From JAUQQI01 sp042408785 (GTDB lineage Bacteria; Chloroflexota; Dehalococcoidia; JAUQQI01), in contig JBHOQU010000127.1 in assembly GCA_042408785.1 (NCBI GenBank), positions 4,496 through 68,495 on the forward strand: a stretch of 64,000 bases of DNA, given 5' to 3'. The notes beneath the pieces are model-generated. The model was given only the letters and a program-made list of their open reading frames with translations. It had not been told where the DNA came from and ran no database searches. Shown here in pieces: positions 32,247 through 41,841 of this stretch. The stretch's first letter is position 1. Every line of letters starts with the position of its first letter. The position numbers and the translations under genes are program-made.

Positions 32247-33712
32247 GCCCGCTGCAGCCGGCCCGAGTAGTCGATGTAAACCGTCTTCCACTCGCTGAAG
32301 ACGTCCAGAACCTGCTCCCCGCCTTCCCGGTGGCCGTTGCCGGTAGCCTTGGTGCCCCCGAAGGGGGTATGGACCTCGGCCCCAATGGTCCCGGCGTTCA
32401 CGTAAACGATGCCGGTGTAGCTTTCTTCGATGAACTTAAAGGCTTTGTTTACGTCCCGGGTGTAGATGGAGGCCACCAGGCCGTAGGGGACGTCGTTGTT
32501 CACCCGGGCGGCTTCCTCAAGGCTGTCCACGACGATGACGGAAGTTACGGGGCCGAAGATCTCCTCCTGGCAGACCCGCATCTCCGGCCGGCAGTTGCCC
32601 AGAACCGTCGGCTTGAAGAAAAAGCCCCCGGCCAGCTCGCCCTCCCGGGCAATCTCGCCCCCGCATAAGATCTCGGCCCCCTCCTGGCGGGCCACCTCCA
32701 TGTACCCGGCGATCCGCCGGAGCTGCTGCTCGTTGATAACCGGGCCCACGTCGGTCTCCGGGTCGAGGCCGTTGCCCAGCTTAAGCCTCCGGGCACGCTC
32801 CACCAGCCGGGCGGTGAGCTCCTCGGCAACCCCCCGCTGGACGATGACCCGGCTGGCCGCCGTGCACCGCTGGCCGGAAGTCCCAAAGGCGCTCCAGACA
32901 ATGCCGTCCAGGGCCAGGTCCAGGTCGGCATCGTCCAGGACGACGATGGCGTTCTTGCCCCCCATCTCCAGGGAAACCCGCTTGCCCAGGCGGGCGCACT
33001 TTTCGGCCACTTCGGTGCCCACCTCGGTGGAGCCCGTAAAGGAGATGAGCCGGACACCGGGGGCCTCGACCAGGGCCGCCCCGGCCTCCTCCCCAAAGCC
33101 CACCACCATGTTGACCACCCCCGGGGGCAGGCCCGCCTCCTCCAGGGTCTTGACGAAGTTATAGGCCGAAAGGGGCGTATCCTCGGCGGGCTTAAAGACC
33201 ACCGTGTTGCCGCAGACCAGGGCCGGGATGACCTTCCAGGAGGGTATGGCCATCGGGAAGTTCCAGGGGGTGATACACCCCACCACCCCAATGGGCATCC
33301 GGACGCACATGGCGAACTTATCGGGAAGCTCCGAGGGGGTGGTGTAGCCGTGGAGGCGGCGGCCCTCCCCGGCGATGAAGTAGGTCATGTCAATGGCCTC
33401 CTGAACGTCCCCCCGGGCCTCGGTGAGCACCTTGCCCATCTCCATGGTCATCTGCCGGGCGAACTCCTCCTTACGTTTAACCAGAAGCTCGGCCGCCCGG
33501 AAGAGGATTTCGGCCCGCCTCGGGGCCGGAACTTTCCGCCAGGAGTCGAAGGCCCGCTGGGCCGCCTCCACCGCCAGGCGCACATCCTCGGGCCCGGAGC
33601 GGGGAAAGTAGCCTAAAACCTCGCCGGTGGCCGGGTTAATGTTGGGGTAAGTCCGCTCGGTGACCGAATCCACCCACCGTCCGCCGATGTAGTTTTTATA
33701 AACCTCGGTCAT
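32213..33712 (-). CDS. NAD(P)-dependent aldehyde dehydrogenase
   Basis: A 499-residue ALDH superfamily enzyme. Asn151 (TPWNFP), Glu249 (LEMGGKNA), catalytic Cys283 (GQRCTAASR) and EEIFGPV near 390 are all in place. It is closest in pattern to alpha-ketoglutaric-semialdehyde or aminoadipic-semialdehyde dehydrogenases (FTGSTEVGTEV; PFGGTKATGNGHREGG). With the sugar-acid-dehydratase-like gene two positions upstream in the operon, an oxidative sugar-acid pathway ending in an oxidised aldehyde is plausible but inferred. ATG at 33712 with GGAGG upstream. Tail-to-tail overlap of 34 bp with the Tat protein gene. Confidence 0.92.
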   Translation of the reverse strand: MTEVYKNYIGGRWVDSVTERTYPNINPATGEVLGYFPRSGPEDVRLAVEAAQRAFDSWRKVPAPRRAEILFRAAELLVKRKEEFARQMTMEMGKVLTEARGDVQEAIDMTYFIAGEGRRLHGYTTPSELPDKFAMCVRMPIGVVGCITPWNFPMAIPSWKVIPALVCGNTVVFKPAEDTPLSAYNFVKTLEEAGLPPGVVNMVVGFGEEAGAALVEAPGVRLISFTGSTEVGTEVAEKCARLGKRVSLEMGGKNAIVVLDDADLDLALDGIVWSAFGTSGQRCTAASRVIVQRGVAEELTARLVERARRLKLGNGLDPETDVGPVINEQQLRRIAGYMEVARQEGAEILCGGEIAREGELAGGFFFKPTVLGNCRPEMRVCQEEIFGPVTSVIVVDSLEEAARVNNDVPYGLVASIYTRDVNKAFKFIEESYTGIVYVNAGTIGAEVHTPFGGTKATGNGHREGGEQVLDVFSEWKTVYIDYSGRLQRAQIDVAPVVPG

Positions 33713-33766
33713 TGTCGACCTCCTCCCGTCTGCCAGTCCCGCCCAATTTTACCACCGCCCCCGGGC

Positions 33767-35365
33767 CTACGGCACAGGCCGCCCGGCCAGCACCCCCGTC
33801 GGCCGGCCCCCGGCCAGGGCCACCTGGCCGTTAACCAGCACCCACTCGACCCCGACGGCCAGACTCCGGGGATTTTCGTAAGTTGACGTGTCCGTAATGG
33901 CCTCCGGGTCGAAGACGGCGATATCCGCATACCTGCCGGGGGCGAGCACCCCCCGGTCCCGCAGGCCGAAGCGGGCGGCGGGCACGGCCGTCATCCGGTT
34001 GATGAGGAGTTCCAGGGGAACCCCATACCGGCGGCGGAGGGGCCCGAGGATCCGGGCGAAACAGCCGTAGGCCCGGGGGTGGGGCCGCTGGCCCACCCAG
34101 ATGGCGTCGCTCCCCACCATGTAGTCGGGCCGGATAAGCAAGGTCATTATGTCTCGGTCGATCTGCTCCCAGACGGCCGGCTCGGGCGGCAGGCCCCAGA
34201 AGCCCACCCGGAATTCCTCCTCCAGCAGAAGGTCGCATAAAAGTTCCGGGACCTCCTTACCCCGCCGGGCGGAGGCCTCCACAAAGGTTAGGCCCACCAG
34301 GTCGGAGTTTTTAGGCAGGTAGCTGAAGACGATTTCGTGCCAGCCCCGGGTGCCTCGGGCCGAGCCCATATAGGCGTAGTCGATTTCCCGCGCCAGCCGG
34401 CGGCGGGCCGCGGGGTCTTTAAGCCGGGCCAGCAGGGCGTCGGGGCCGCCGTTGTGGGCCCAGGGCGGCAGGAACATCACCCCCTGACTGCTGCCGGTGG
34501 GATAGGGGTAGGTTTCCAGGGTGCAGTCGACCCCTTCGGCCTTGGCCCGGTCGATGGGAGCCGTGATCTGCTCCACCTGACCGGCCGTTAAGGGTCCAGT
34601 CCGGAAGTGGGAGAAATGGACCTTAACCCCCGACCGACGGCCCACCTCCAGGGCCTCCTCGACGGGGTCGAAGGGCTCGCCCCGGAAAACCGTCCGCAGG
34701 TGGACGACGAAGGGACGGTCGTACCGGGCGGCCACCCGGCAGAGCCCCACCAGCTCGTCGGTGTCCGCCCAGGAGCACGGGTAGTAGCTTAAACCCGTGG
34801 AGAACCCCACCGCCCCCTCCTCCAGACCCTGAGCCAGGAGCCGCCGGGCCCGCTCCAGGGCTTCCCCCACCAGGGGAACGTCCCGGAAGCCCACCGCCTC
34901 CAGCCGGACCGCCCCGTGGGGAACCAGGTAGGCGGTGTTTACGGCCACCGTCCGGTCGAAGCAGGCCCGAAACTCGGCCACGGTGGACCAGGTGCAGGGC
35001 AGGTCAGGGTTGCCGTTGAGGCCGGCCAGGTAGCGCCGGTAAGCCCGCAGGTTTTCGGCCGAGAGGGGTGCGTAAGAAAGGCCGTCCTGCCCGAGGATTT
35101 CGGTGGTTACCCCCTGCCGGAGGGCGGCCTCGTGGACCGGGTCGGCCAGGAGCATCAGGTCTGAGTGAACGTGGGTGTCGATGAAGCCCGGGCAGACCAC
35201 CTTTCCGCCGGCGTCGACGACGGTGGCGGCGGTCACATCGGGGCCGCTCAGGTCGCCCACGGCGGCGATGCGGTCGCCCACCACCCCAACGTCGGCCCGG
35301 AACCCGGGCCGGCCGGTGCCGTCAATGACGGTGCCGTTTTTGATAAGGACGTCGAAGGCGGGCAT
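33767..35365 (-). CDS. N-acyl-D-amino-acid deacylase-like amidohydrolase
   Basis: A 532-residue metal-dependent amidohydrolase of the D-aminoacylase family. Metal ligands His65 and His67 are in FIDTHVHSDL; later ligands lie in FVVHLRT and KVHFSHFRTG; the substrate region is AVGFSTGLSYYPC. In characterised D-aminoacylases the block GVTTExxGNCGxS provides a Cys metal ligand; here it reads LGQDGLSYAP, with Asp94 in place of Cys. No signal peptide. It lies 2 bp behind the enolase-superfamily gene and is clearly co-transcribed with it. The true substrate may be an N-acyl amino acid or a cyclic amide. Confidence 0.85.
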   Translation of the reverse strand: MPAFDVLIKNGTVIDGTGRPGFRADVGVVGDRIAAVGDLSGPDVTAATVVDAGGKVVCPGFIDTHVHSDLMLLADPVHEAALRQGVTTEILGQDGLSYAPLSAENLRAYRRYLAGLNGNPDLPCTWSTVAEFRACFDRTVAVNTAYLVPHGAVRLEAVGFRDVPLVGEALERARRLLAQGLEEGAVGFSTGLSYYPCSWADTDELVGLCRVAARYDRPFVVHLRTVFRGEPFDPVEEALEVGRRSGVKVHFSHFRTGPLTAGQVEQITAPIDRAKAEGVDCTLETYPYPTGSSQGVMFLPPWAHNGGPDALLARLKDPAARRRLAREIDYAYMGSARGTRGWHEIVFSYLPKNSDLVGLTFVEASARRGKEVPELLCDLLLEEEFRVGFWGLPPEPAVWEQIDRDIMTLLIRPDYMVGSDAIWVGQRPHPRAYGCFARILGPLRRRYGVPLELLINRMTAVPAARFGLRDRGVLAPGRYADIAVFDPEAITDTSTYENPRSLAVGVEWVLVNGQVALAGGRPTGVLAGRPVP

Positions 35366-35367
35366 GG

Positions 35368-36456
35368 CTATTTTTCCTGGTACTCCCGGAGGGCGTCCTC
35401 GTTGGGCTCAAAGCCGAGGCCCGGCCGGTCGGGAAGCTCCACCCAGCCGGCCTCGGGCCGGAAGGTGTCTTTAAACAAAATCTCCCCCGCATACCACATG
35501 GGCACGTGGAACTCCACCCGCCAGCCGTTGGCCACCGCGGCGTAAAGGTGGGCGTTGTGGTGGGGCCAGCCGCCCCCGTTGGCAATCTTCAGGTTAAAGC
35601 TGTCGGCCAGGTCGGCGACCTTGCGGCCCTCGGTATAACCGCCCACGTAGCAGACGTTGGGCTGGGCGATGTCCACCGCCTCCCCGGCGATGAGGTCCCG
35701 GTGCCGCCAGCGGTGCTCCTGCTGGCCGGCGGCGATGGGAATGGTGGTGTGGGCCCGGAGCCGGCGGAGCAGGTTGACGTCGTTGGTGTAGACGGGCTCC
35801 TCAAACCAGCGGATGTTGTATGGCTCCAGCCGGCGGCACAGCTCCAGGGCCGAGGCATAGTCAAAAAGGTGGTTGGCGTCCACCATCAGCTCAACTCCGT
35901 CCCCGACGGCTTCCCGGACGAGCCGCACCCGCTCGGCGTCTTCGGCCACATTCTCGGCCCCGTCGATGGCCACCACCATCTTCAGGCGGGTGTGCCCCTG
36001 GGACACCCAGTAGCGGGCGGCCTCGACCAGCTGCTCCCGGTCGTATTCTAAAAGGCCGAAGGTTACGTAGGCGGGGACCCGCCTTGAGTGACCCCCGAGG
36101 AGGCGCCAGACCGGCTGATTTAAATACTTGCCCTTGATGTCCCAGAGGGCGATGTCTACGGCGCTCTGGCCGAAGATGACGACCCCGGAGTTGCCCCGGG
36201 GGTTAAAGGTGCGGTGGATGAGGGCCGAGATCCCCTCAGTATCCAGGGGGTCCCGCCCGACCAGAAGGGGGGCCAGCTCCCGGTTTATAAACTCCCGGGT
36301 TGCGAACCGCAGGACCCCGCCCGTCATCCCCGTGCCGACGATGCCGGCGTCGGTCTCAACCCGGGCCAGCACCACCTCCCGGTAGATGACCCGGTCGGTT
36401 ATAGGGGCACGGGTGGGGACACGGTAGGCGGCGGCGGTAACGCGGGTGATGCGCAT
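35368..36456 (-). CDS. Mandelate racemase/muconate-lactonizing (enolase superfamily) sugar-acid dehydratase-like enzyme
   Basis: A 362-residue enolase-superfamily enzyme. I place the start at 36456 (MRITRVTAAAYRVPTR), where AGGAGG is 5 nt upstream; upstream in-frame sequence is low-complexity and not family-like. Metal ligands: Asp193 (VDANH), Glu219 (WFEEP) and Glu247 (AGQQEH). Base candidates: Lys159 (TRLKMVV) and His299/His300 (GGGWPHHNAHL). The His pair and ANGGGWPHHN block fit acid-sugar dehydratases of the MR subgroup, abstracting the alpha proton of an aldonate or aldarate. It heads a three-gene run with the amidohydrolase and ALDH. Substrate uncertain. Confidence 0.87.
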   Translation of the reverse strand: MRITRVTAAAYRVPTRAPITDRVIYREVVLARVETDAGIVGTGMTGGVLRFATREFINRELAPLLVGRDPLDTEGISALIHRTFNPRGNSGVVIFGQSAVDIALWDIKGKYLNQPVWRLLGGHSRRVPAYVTFGLLEYDREQLVEAARYWVSQGHTRLKMVVAIDGAENVAEDAERVRLVREAVGDGVELMVDANHLFDYASALELCRRLEPYNIRWFEEPVYTNDVNLLRRLRAHTTIPIAAGQQEHRWRHRDLIAGEAVDIAQPNVCYVGGYTEGRKVADLADSFNLKIANGGGWPHHNAHLYAAVANGWRVEFHVPMWYAGEILFKDTFRPEAGWVELPDRPGLGFEPNEDALREYQEK

Positions 36457-36493
36457 CTGCTCCTCCTGATGCTGGGTTCGGTCGGACCGGATA

Positions 36494-36499
36494 ATTATA
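36494..36499 (-). promoter_or_regulatory. Candidate -10 box for the dehydratase-amidohydrolase-ALDH operon
   Basis: A perfect TATAAT read on the minus strand, about 37 nt before the dehydratase ATG and immediately beside the large palindrome. The -35 position falls inside the palindrome and has no recognisable hexamer. Confidence 0.35.
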
Positions 36500-36530
36500 A
36501 ACAGGCCCCGCCCGCGGGCGGGGCCTGTTT
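36499..36530. terminator. Perfect 32-bp palindrome, probable intrinsic terminator
   Basis: Every base from 36499 to 36530 pairs: arms of 16 bp beginning AAACAGGCCCCG and ending CGGGGCCTGTTT, with an AAA/TTT base and a GC-rich core. It lies 22 bp after the stop of the baeRF-like gene on the minus strand, and a short T/A stretch (TTTATAAT) follows in that direction. It most likely ends the clpB-baeRF transcript and insulates the operon that begins just beyond it. Confidence 0.8.
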
Positions 36531-36551
36531 TGGCCGAACAAATCGGCGGGC

Positions 36552-37673
36552 TCAGAACCTTAGCAGGGCGGCGACCCCGCCCACGGCGTCCAGCTTTTCG
36601 CCTCCCTTGCCCCGAACCAGCTCCACTCGGGCTTGCTGCCGGAGCATCGCCCGGATGAGACTTTCGATGAGGTCGTTCACGTGCACCAGGGGTCCGCCGC
36701 ACAGGGCACAGGCGTCCCCGTCGGGCCGAGTGGCGATGAAGCCGCATCCGGCGCACTCATACCCTTCGGGTCGGAGGGTTTCGGTTAGGAGCAGGCGCAT
36801 TATCCGGTTCTGCATGGCCGCCGCGACCGTGTCATCCAGGCCCACCACGGCCGGCCCGCCTTTGGCGGCCAGCTCCAGGGTCTGCTCCACCAGACTCAGC
36901 TCCTCGTCCCTTTCGAGGGCCTGCTCCAGCTCCAGCGTCTTGTAAAGGATCTCTTCGGGCGGGGCGATGATCCGGGCGGTGAAGGTGCCCGCAAGCTTCG
37001 ATTCCAGCTCTTTGGGCAGAAGGTCCACAAAGGTGCTCAGGACCTCCGTCGGGCCGGCCACGACCAGCCGGTCGAAGGGGTGACGGGCTTCGAATTCCCG
37101 AAGCTCTTCGAGGGTGTGCTTAACGTGCCAGACGACATGGGTCTCGTGGTGGCGCTGGAAGTCGGCCGCGGACCAGCCCCCCTGCTTGTGTTTTTTGACG
37201 ATGAGGTCGGCGAACTCGTCGGCCTCGACGACCTTTGCCAGCTCGATGAAAAAGAGCCTGGCCCGGGCCTTATTTAGCAGAAGCACGGCGTACCGGTCGT
37301 ACTCGTCGAGCAGGTCGACCAGGGGTCGAATGTACGGAATCGTGTCGTAGTGAGCCTGGTCCCGGGGCCGGGTGTGGAGGAAGACGACCTCCCAGAAGTC
37401 CTCGGGGATGCACGAGTAAACGGCAACCCCCAGGCCGTGGGGGGTGAAGTGGCGCTCGAAGTAATCGTCTACCTTCTCGATTTCGGCCTCCAAAGGCCGG
37501 CGCTTCTCTTCCGGAACCCTGCGCCGCAGTTCGTCAAAGAGACTCTTGCGGACCACGTGGTAGGTCCGGTTCTGGCTCTCCTGCGGCGAGATATCCAGGA
37601 CCAGGCTGAGCACATCGGCCCGCCTGGGTCTGAAGGCGGCGATCCGGTAAACCTGGTCCCGCCCTAACTCCAT
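36552..37673 (-). CDS. Bacterial archaeo-eukaryotic release-factor-like protein (baeRF family) with zinc ribbon
   Basis: A 373-residue protein resembling the eRF1/Vms1-like VLRF1 group of baeRF proteins. The peptidyl-tRNA-hydrolase-like loop region reads KHKQGGWSAADFQRHHE (Gly165-Trp167), the position where eRF1 carries GGQ. DRLVVAGPTEVLSTFVDLLP near 200-220 is the typical central domain. A C-terminal zinc ribbon has Cys307, Cys310, Cys322 and Cys325. Family members are proposed to act on stalled or hibernating ribosomes; the exact role is untested. ATG with GGAGGAG upstream, 30 bp behind clpB on the same strand, so it is probably co-expressed with the chaperone under stress. Confidence 0.72.
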   Translation of the reverse strand: MELGRDQVYRIAAFRPRRADVLSLVLDISPQESQNRTYHVVRKSLFDELRRRVPEEKRRPLEAEIEKVDDYFERHFTPHGLGVAVYSCIPEDFWEVVFLHTRPRDQAHYDTIPYIRPLVDLLDEYDRYAVLLLNKARARLFFIELAKVVEADEFADLIVKKHKQGGWSAADFQRHHETHVVWHVKHTLEELREFEARHPFDRLVVAGPTEVLSTFVDLLPKELESKLAGTFTARIIAPPEEILYKTLELEQALERDEELSLVEQTLELAAKGGPAVVGLDDTVAAAMQNRIMRLLLTETLRPEGYECAGCGFIATRPDGDACALCGGPLVHVNDLIESLIRAMLRQQARVELVRGKGGEKLDAVGGVAALLRF

Positions 37674-37703
37674 CGGTCTCCTCCGGCTGGTTTTTCGCTT
37701 TAT

Positions 37704-40307
<2,604 letters not shown>

Positions 40308-40342
40308 ATCCCCTCAGCCCCTATCCGTTGAGCTTCGGTTAA

Positions 40343-40397
40343 ACTATACCACCCGTTTTCTTAGCAAGCCGCTAAGAGGTGTCTAAAAATCCTCTTA
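40343..40397 (-). promoter_or_regulatory. clpB promoter with two inverted repeats (candidate heat-shock operator)
   Basis: Minus-strand TATAGT at 40348-40343 is a candidate -10, about 35 nt before the clpB ATG. Immediately upstream is CTTAGC-N5-GCTAAG (40360-40376), and partly overlapping it TAAGAGG-N11-CCTCTTA (40373-40397), whose far arm includes the stop of the CoA-transferase gene. Neither matches CIRCE, HAIR or CtsR consensus sites exactly. No T-run follows, so a terminator is less likely than an operator. Confidence 0.45.
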
Positions 40398-41594
40398 ACG
40401 GCCAAGGTCCACAACCCCCTCGGCCGCAAGGGCCTCGACCTCGGCCGGGGAGAGGCCGGCCAGCCTGGTGAGCACCTCCAGGGTGTGCTCCCCAAGGACG
40501 GGGGCCGGCCGTTCTACCCGGGTGGGCGTCCGGGAGAACCTGGGGGGCGGTGCCGGCACCTTAAGGGAACCTTCCCGACCGCCGGGCAGAGGCAGCTCCA
40601 GAATGGAGCCCCGAGCCTGAACGTGGGGGTCAGCCAGCACCCGGTCGATGGTGTTCACCGGGGCAACGAAAGCCACCTCCTCTTCCAGCTCCGAAAGCCA
40701 CTCGGCCGTGGTCTTCTGCCGGAAGATTTCTTCAAGGATGGGTTCGAGTTCGGCGTGGTGTTCGGTGCGGGATTCATTGGTCTGAAACCGTTCGTCGAAC
40801 ATCAGGTCCAGCCGGCCGAGCTTGGCGCAGAAGAGCTGCCAGTCCCGAACCCCGGCCACGACGATGTAGCCGTCCTTGGTGGGGAAGGCCTGAAACGGGG
40901 TTATCAGCGGGTGGCGGCTGCCCAGGGGCCCTGGAACCTGCCCCGTGGCCGCATAGCGAACGATGGGGTTTTCTAAGAGGGCCAGCACCGCGTCCAGCAT
41001 CCCCACGTCCACGTGCTGGCCCCGGCCGGTGCGGTGGCGGGCCTCCAGGGCGGCCAGGACCCCGATGGCCGCAAAGACCCCCCCGGCCAGGTCGGCCAGG
41101 GAAACCCCAACCCGGACCGGACGCCCCCCCGGCTCGCCGGTGACGCTCATCAGGCCCGACATCCCCTGAATGATGACGTCCACGGCGTGCCGGTCCCGGT
41201 ACGGCCCCGTCTGGCCGAAGCCGGACAGTGAGGCGTAAATGAGTCCCGGGTTTAACGGTTCAAGCTCGGCGTAGCCGAGGCCCAGGCGGTCCATGGTGCC
41301 CGGGGTGAAGTTTTCGACCAGAATATCGGCCTTGGGCACCAGCCGCCGGATTATGTCAATTGCGGCCGGATGTTTTAAATTGAGGCTTACACTCTTTTTG
41401 CCCCGGTTGATGCTGAAAAAATAGGTGCTTACGCCCTGGACGTAAGGTCCGGCCCCCCGCTCCTCCTCGGTGATGCCCACCGGCTCGACTTTGATGACCT
41501 CGGCCCCCAGGTCGGCCAAAATCATGGTGCAGAAGGGGCCGGCCAGCTTCCAGGTGAAGTCGAGGACACGCAGACCTTCAAGGGGACCTGGCAT
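40395..41594 (-). CDS. Class III (CaiB/BaiF) CoA-transferase
   Basis: A 399-residue family III CoA-transferase. LEGLRVLDFTWKLAGPFCTMILADLG begins the Rossmann-like domain; FSINRGKKSVSLNLK and SLSGFGQTGPY follow; predicted catalytic Asp139 is in RHAVDVIIQG. Length is normal. It is a second, clearly diverged copy relative to the gene at 5479, so the two probably use different acids. GGAGGG is well placed before the ATG at 41594. Its neighbours (clpB downstream; a divergent K+ transporter) give no pathway hint. Confidence 0.92.
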   Translation of the reverse strand: MPGPLEGLRVLDFTWKLAGPFCTMILADLGAEVIKVEPVGITEEERGAGPYVQGVSTYFFSINRGKKSVSLNLKHPAAIDIIRRLVPKADILVENFTPGTMDRLGLGYAELEPLNPGLIYASLSGFGQTGPYRDRHAVDVIIQGMSGLMSVTGEPGGRPVRVGVSLADLAGGVFAAIGVLAALEARHRTGRGQHVDVGMLDAVLALLENPIVRYAATGQVPGPLGSRHPLITPFQAFPTKDGYIVVAGVRDWQLFCAKLGRLDLMFDERFQTNESRTEHHAELEPILEEIFRQKTTAEWLSELEEEVAFVAPVNTIDRVLADPHVQARGSILELPLPGGREGSLKVPAPPPRFSRTPTRVERPAPVLGEHTLEVLTRLAGLSPAEVEALAAEGVVDLGR

Positions 41595-41841
41595 AATTGA
41601 CCCTCCGGTAGTTATGATGCCAGAGTCCGGGCTTGCCGGCCAGTATCCAGGCTTTGCACTTTATGTTGGAGCGCCGGACCCGGTCCGTTGTAAGCGCGTA
41701 CCAACGTGCGCTTATGCAACTAAACTAGCCACTATATGCTACCAGTTTGGCGGATAACCTGAAAGCCCAGGTCGGGGCTACTTTATAAAGGCCGGCGGGC
41801 CTGTAGGCGGGTTTATAATTTAACACTGAAGCGCCGTCAAT
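41595..41841. promoter_or_regulatory. 247-bp divergent intergenic region
   Basis: The longest non-coding stretch of the window. It holds an inverted repeat TAAGCGC-N10-GCGCTTA (41691-41714) and a small CGGAC-N3-GTCCG repeat just before it. A TATAAT at 41814-41819 lies 22 nt before the KimA-like ATG, without a recognisable -35. I looked for a ydaO-type c-di-AMP riboswitch because of the downstream gene and did not see its conserved core. No tRNA or small ORF is evident. Confidence 0.4.

Noticed and set aside
36457..36756. Extended start for the enolase-superfamily enzyme
   Set aside because: The extension is low-complexity, crosses the terminator palindrome and runs into the baeRF gene; the ATG at 36456 has an ideal ribosome-binding site.
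41595..41841. c-di-AMP (ydaO) riboswitch upstream of the KimA-like transporter
   Set aside because: The family is often controlled this way, but I could not find the conserved ydaO core or its pseudo-symmetric arms in the 247 bp region.
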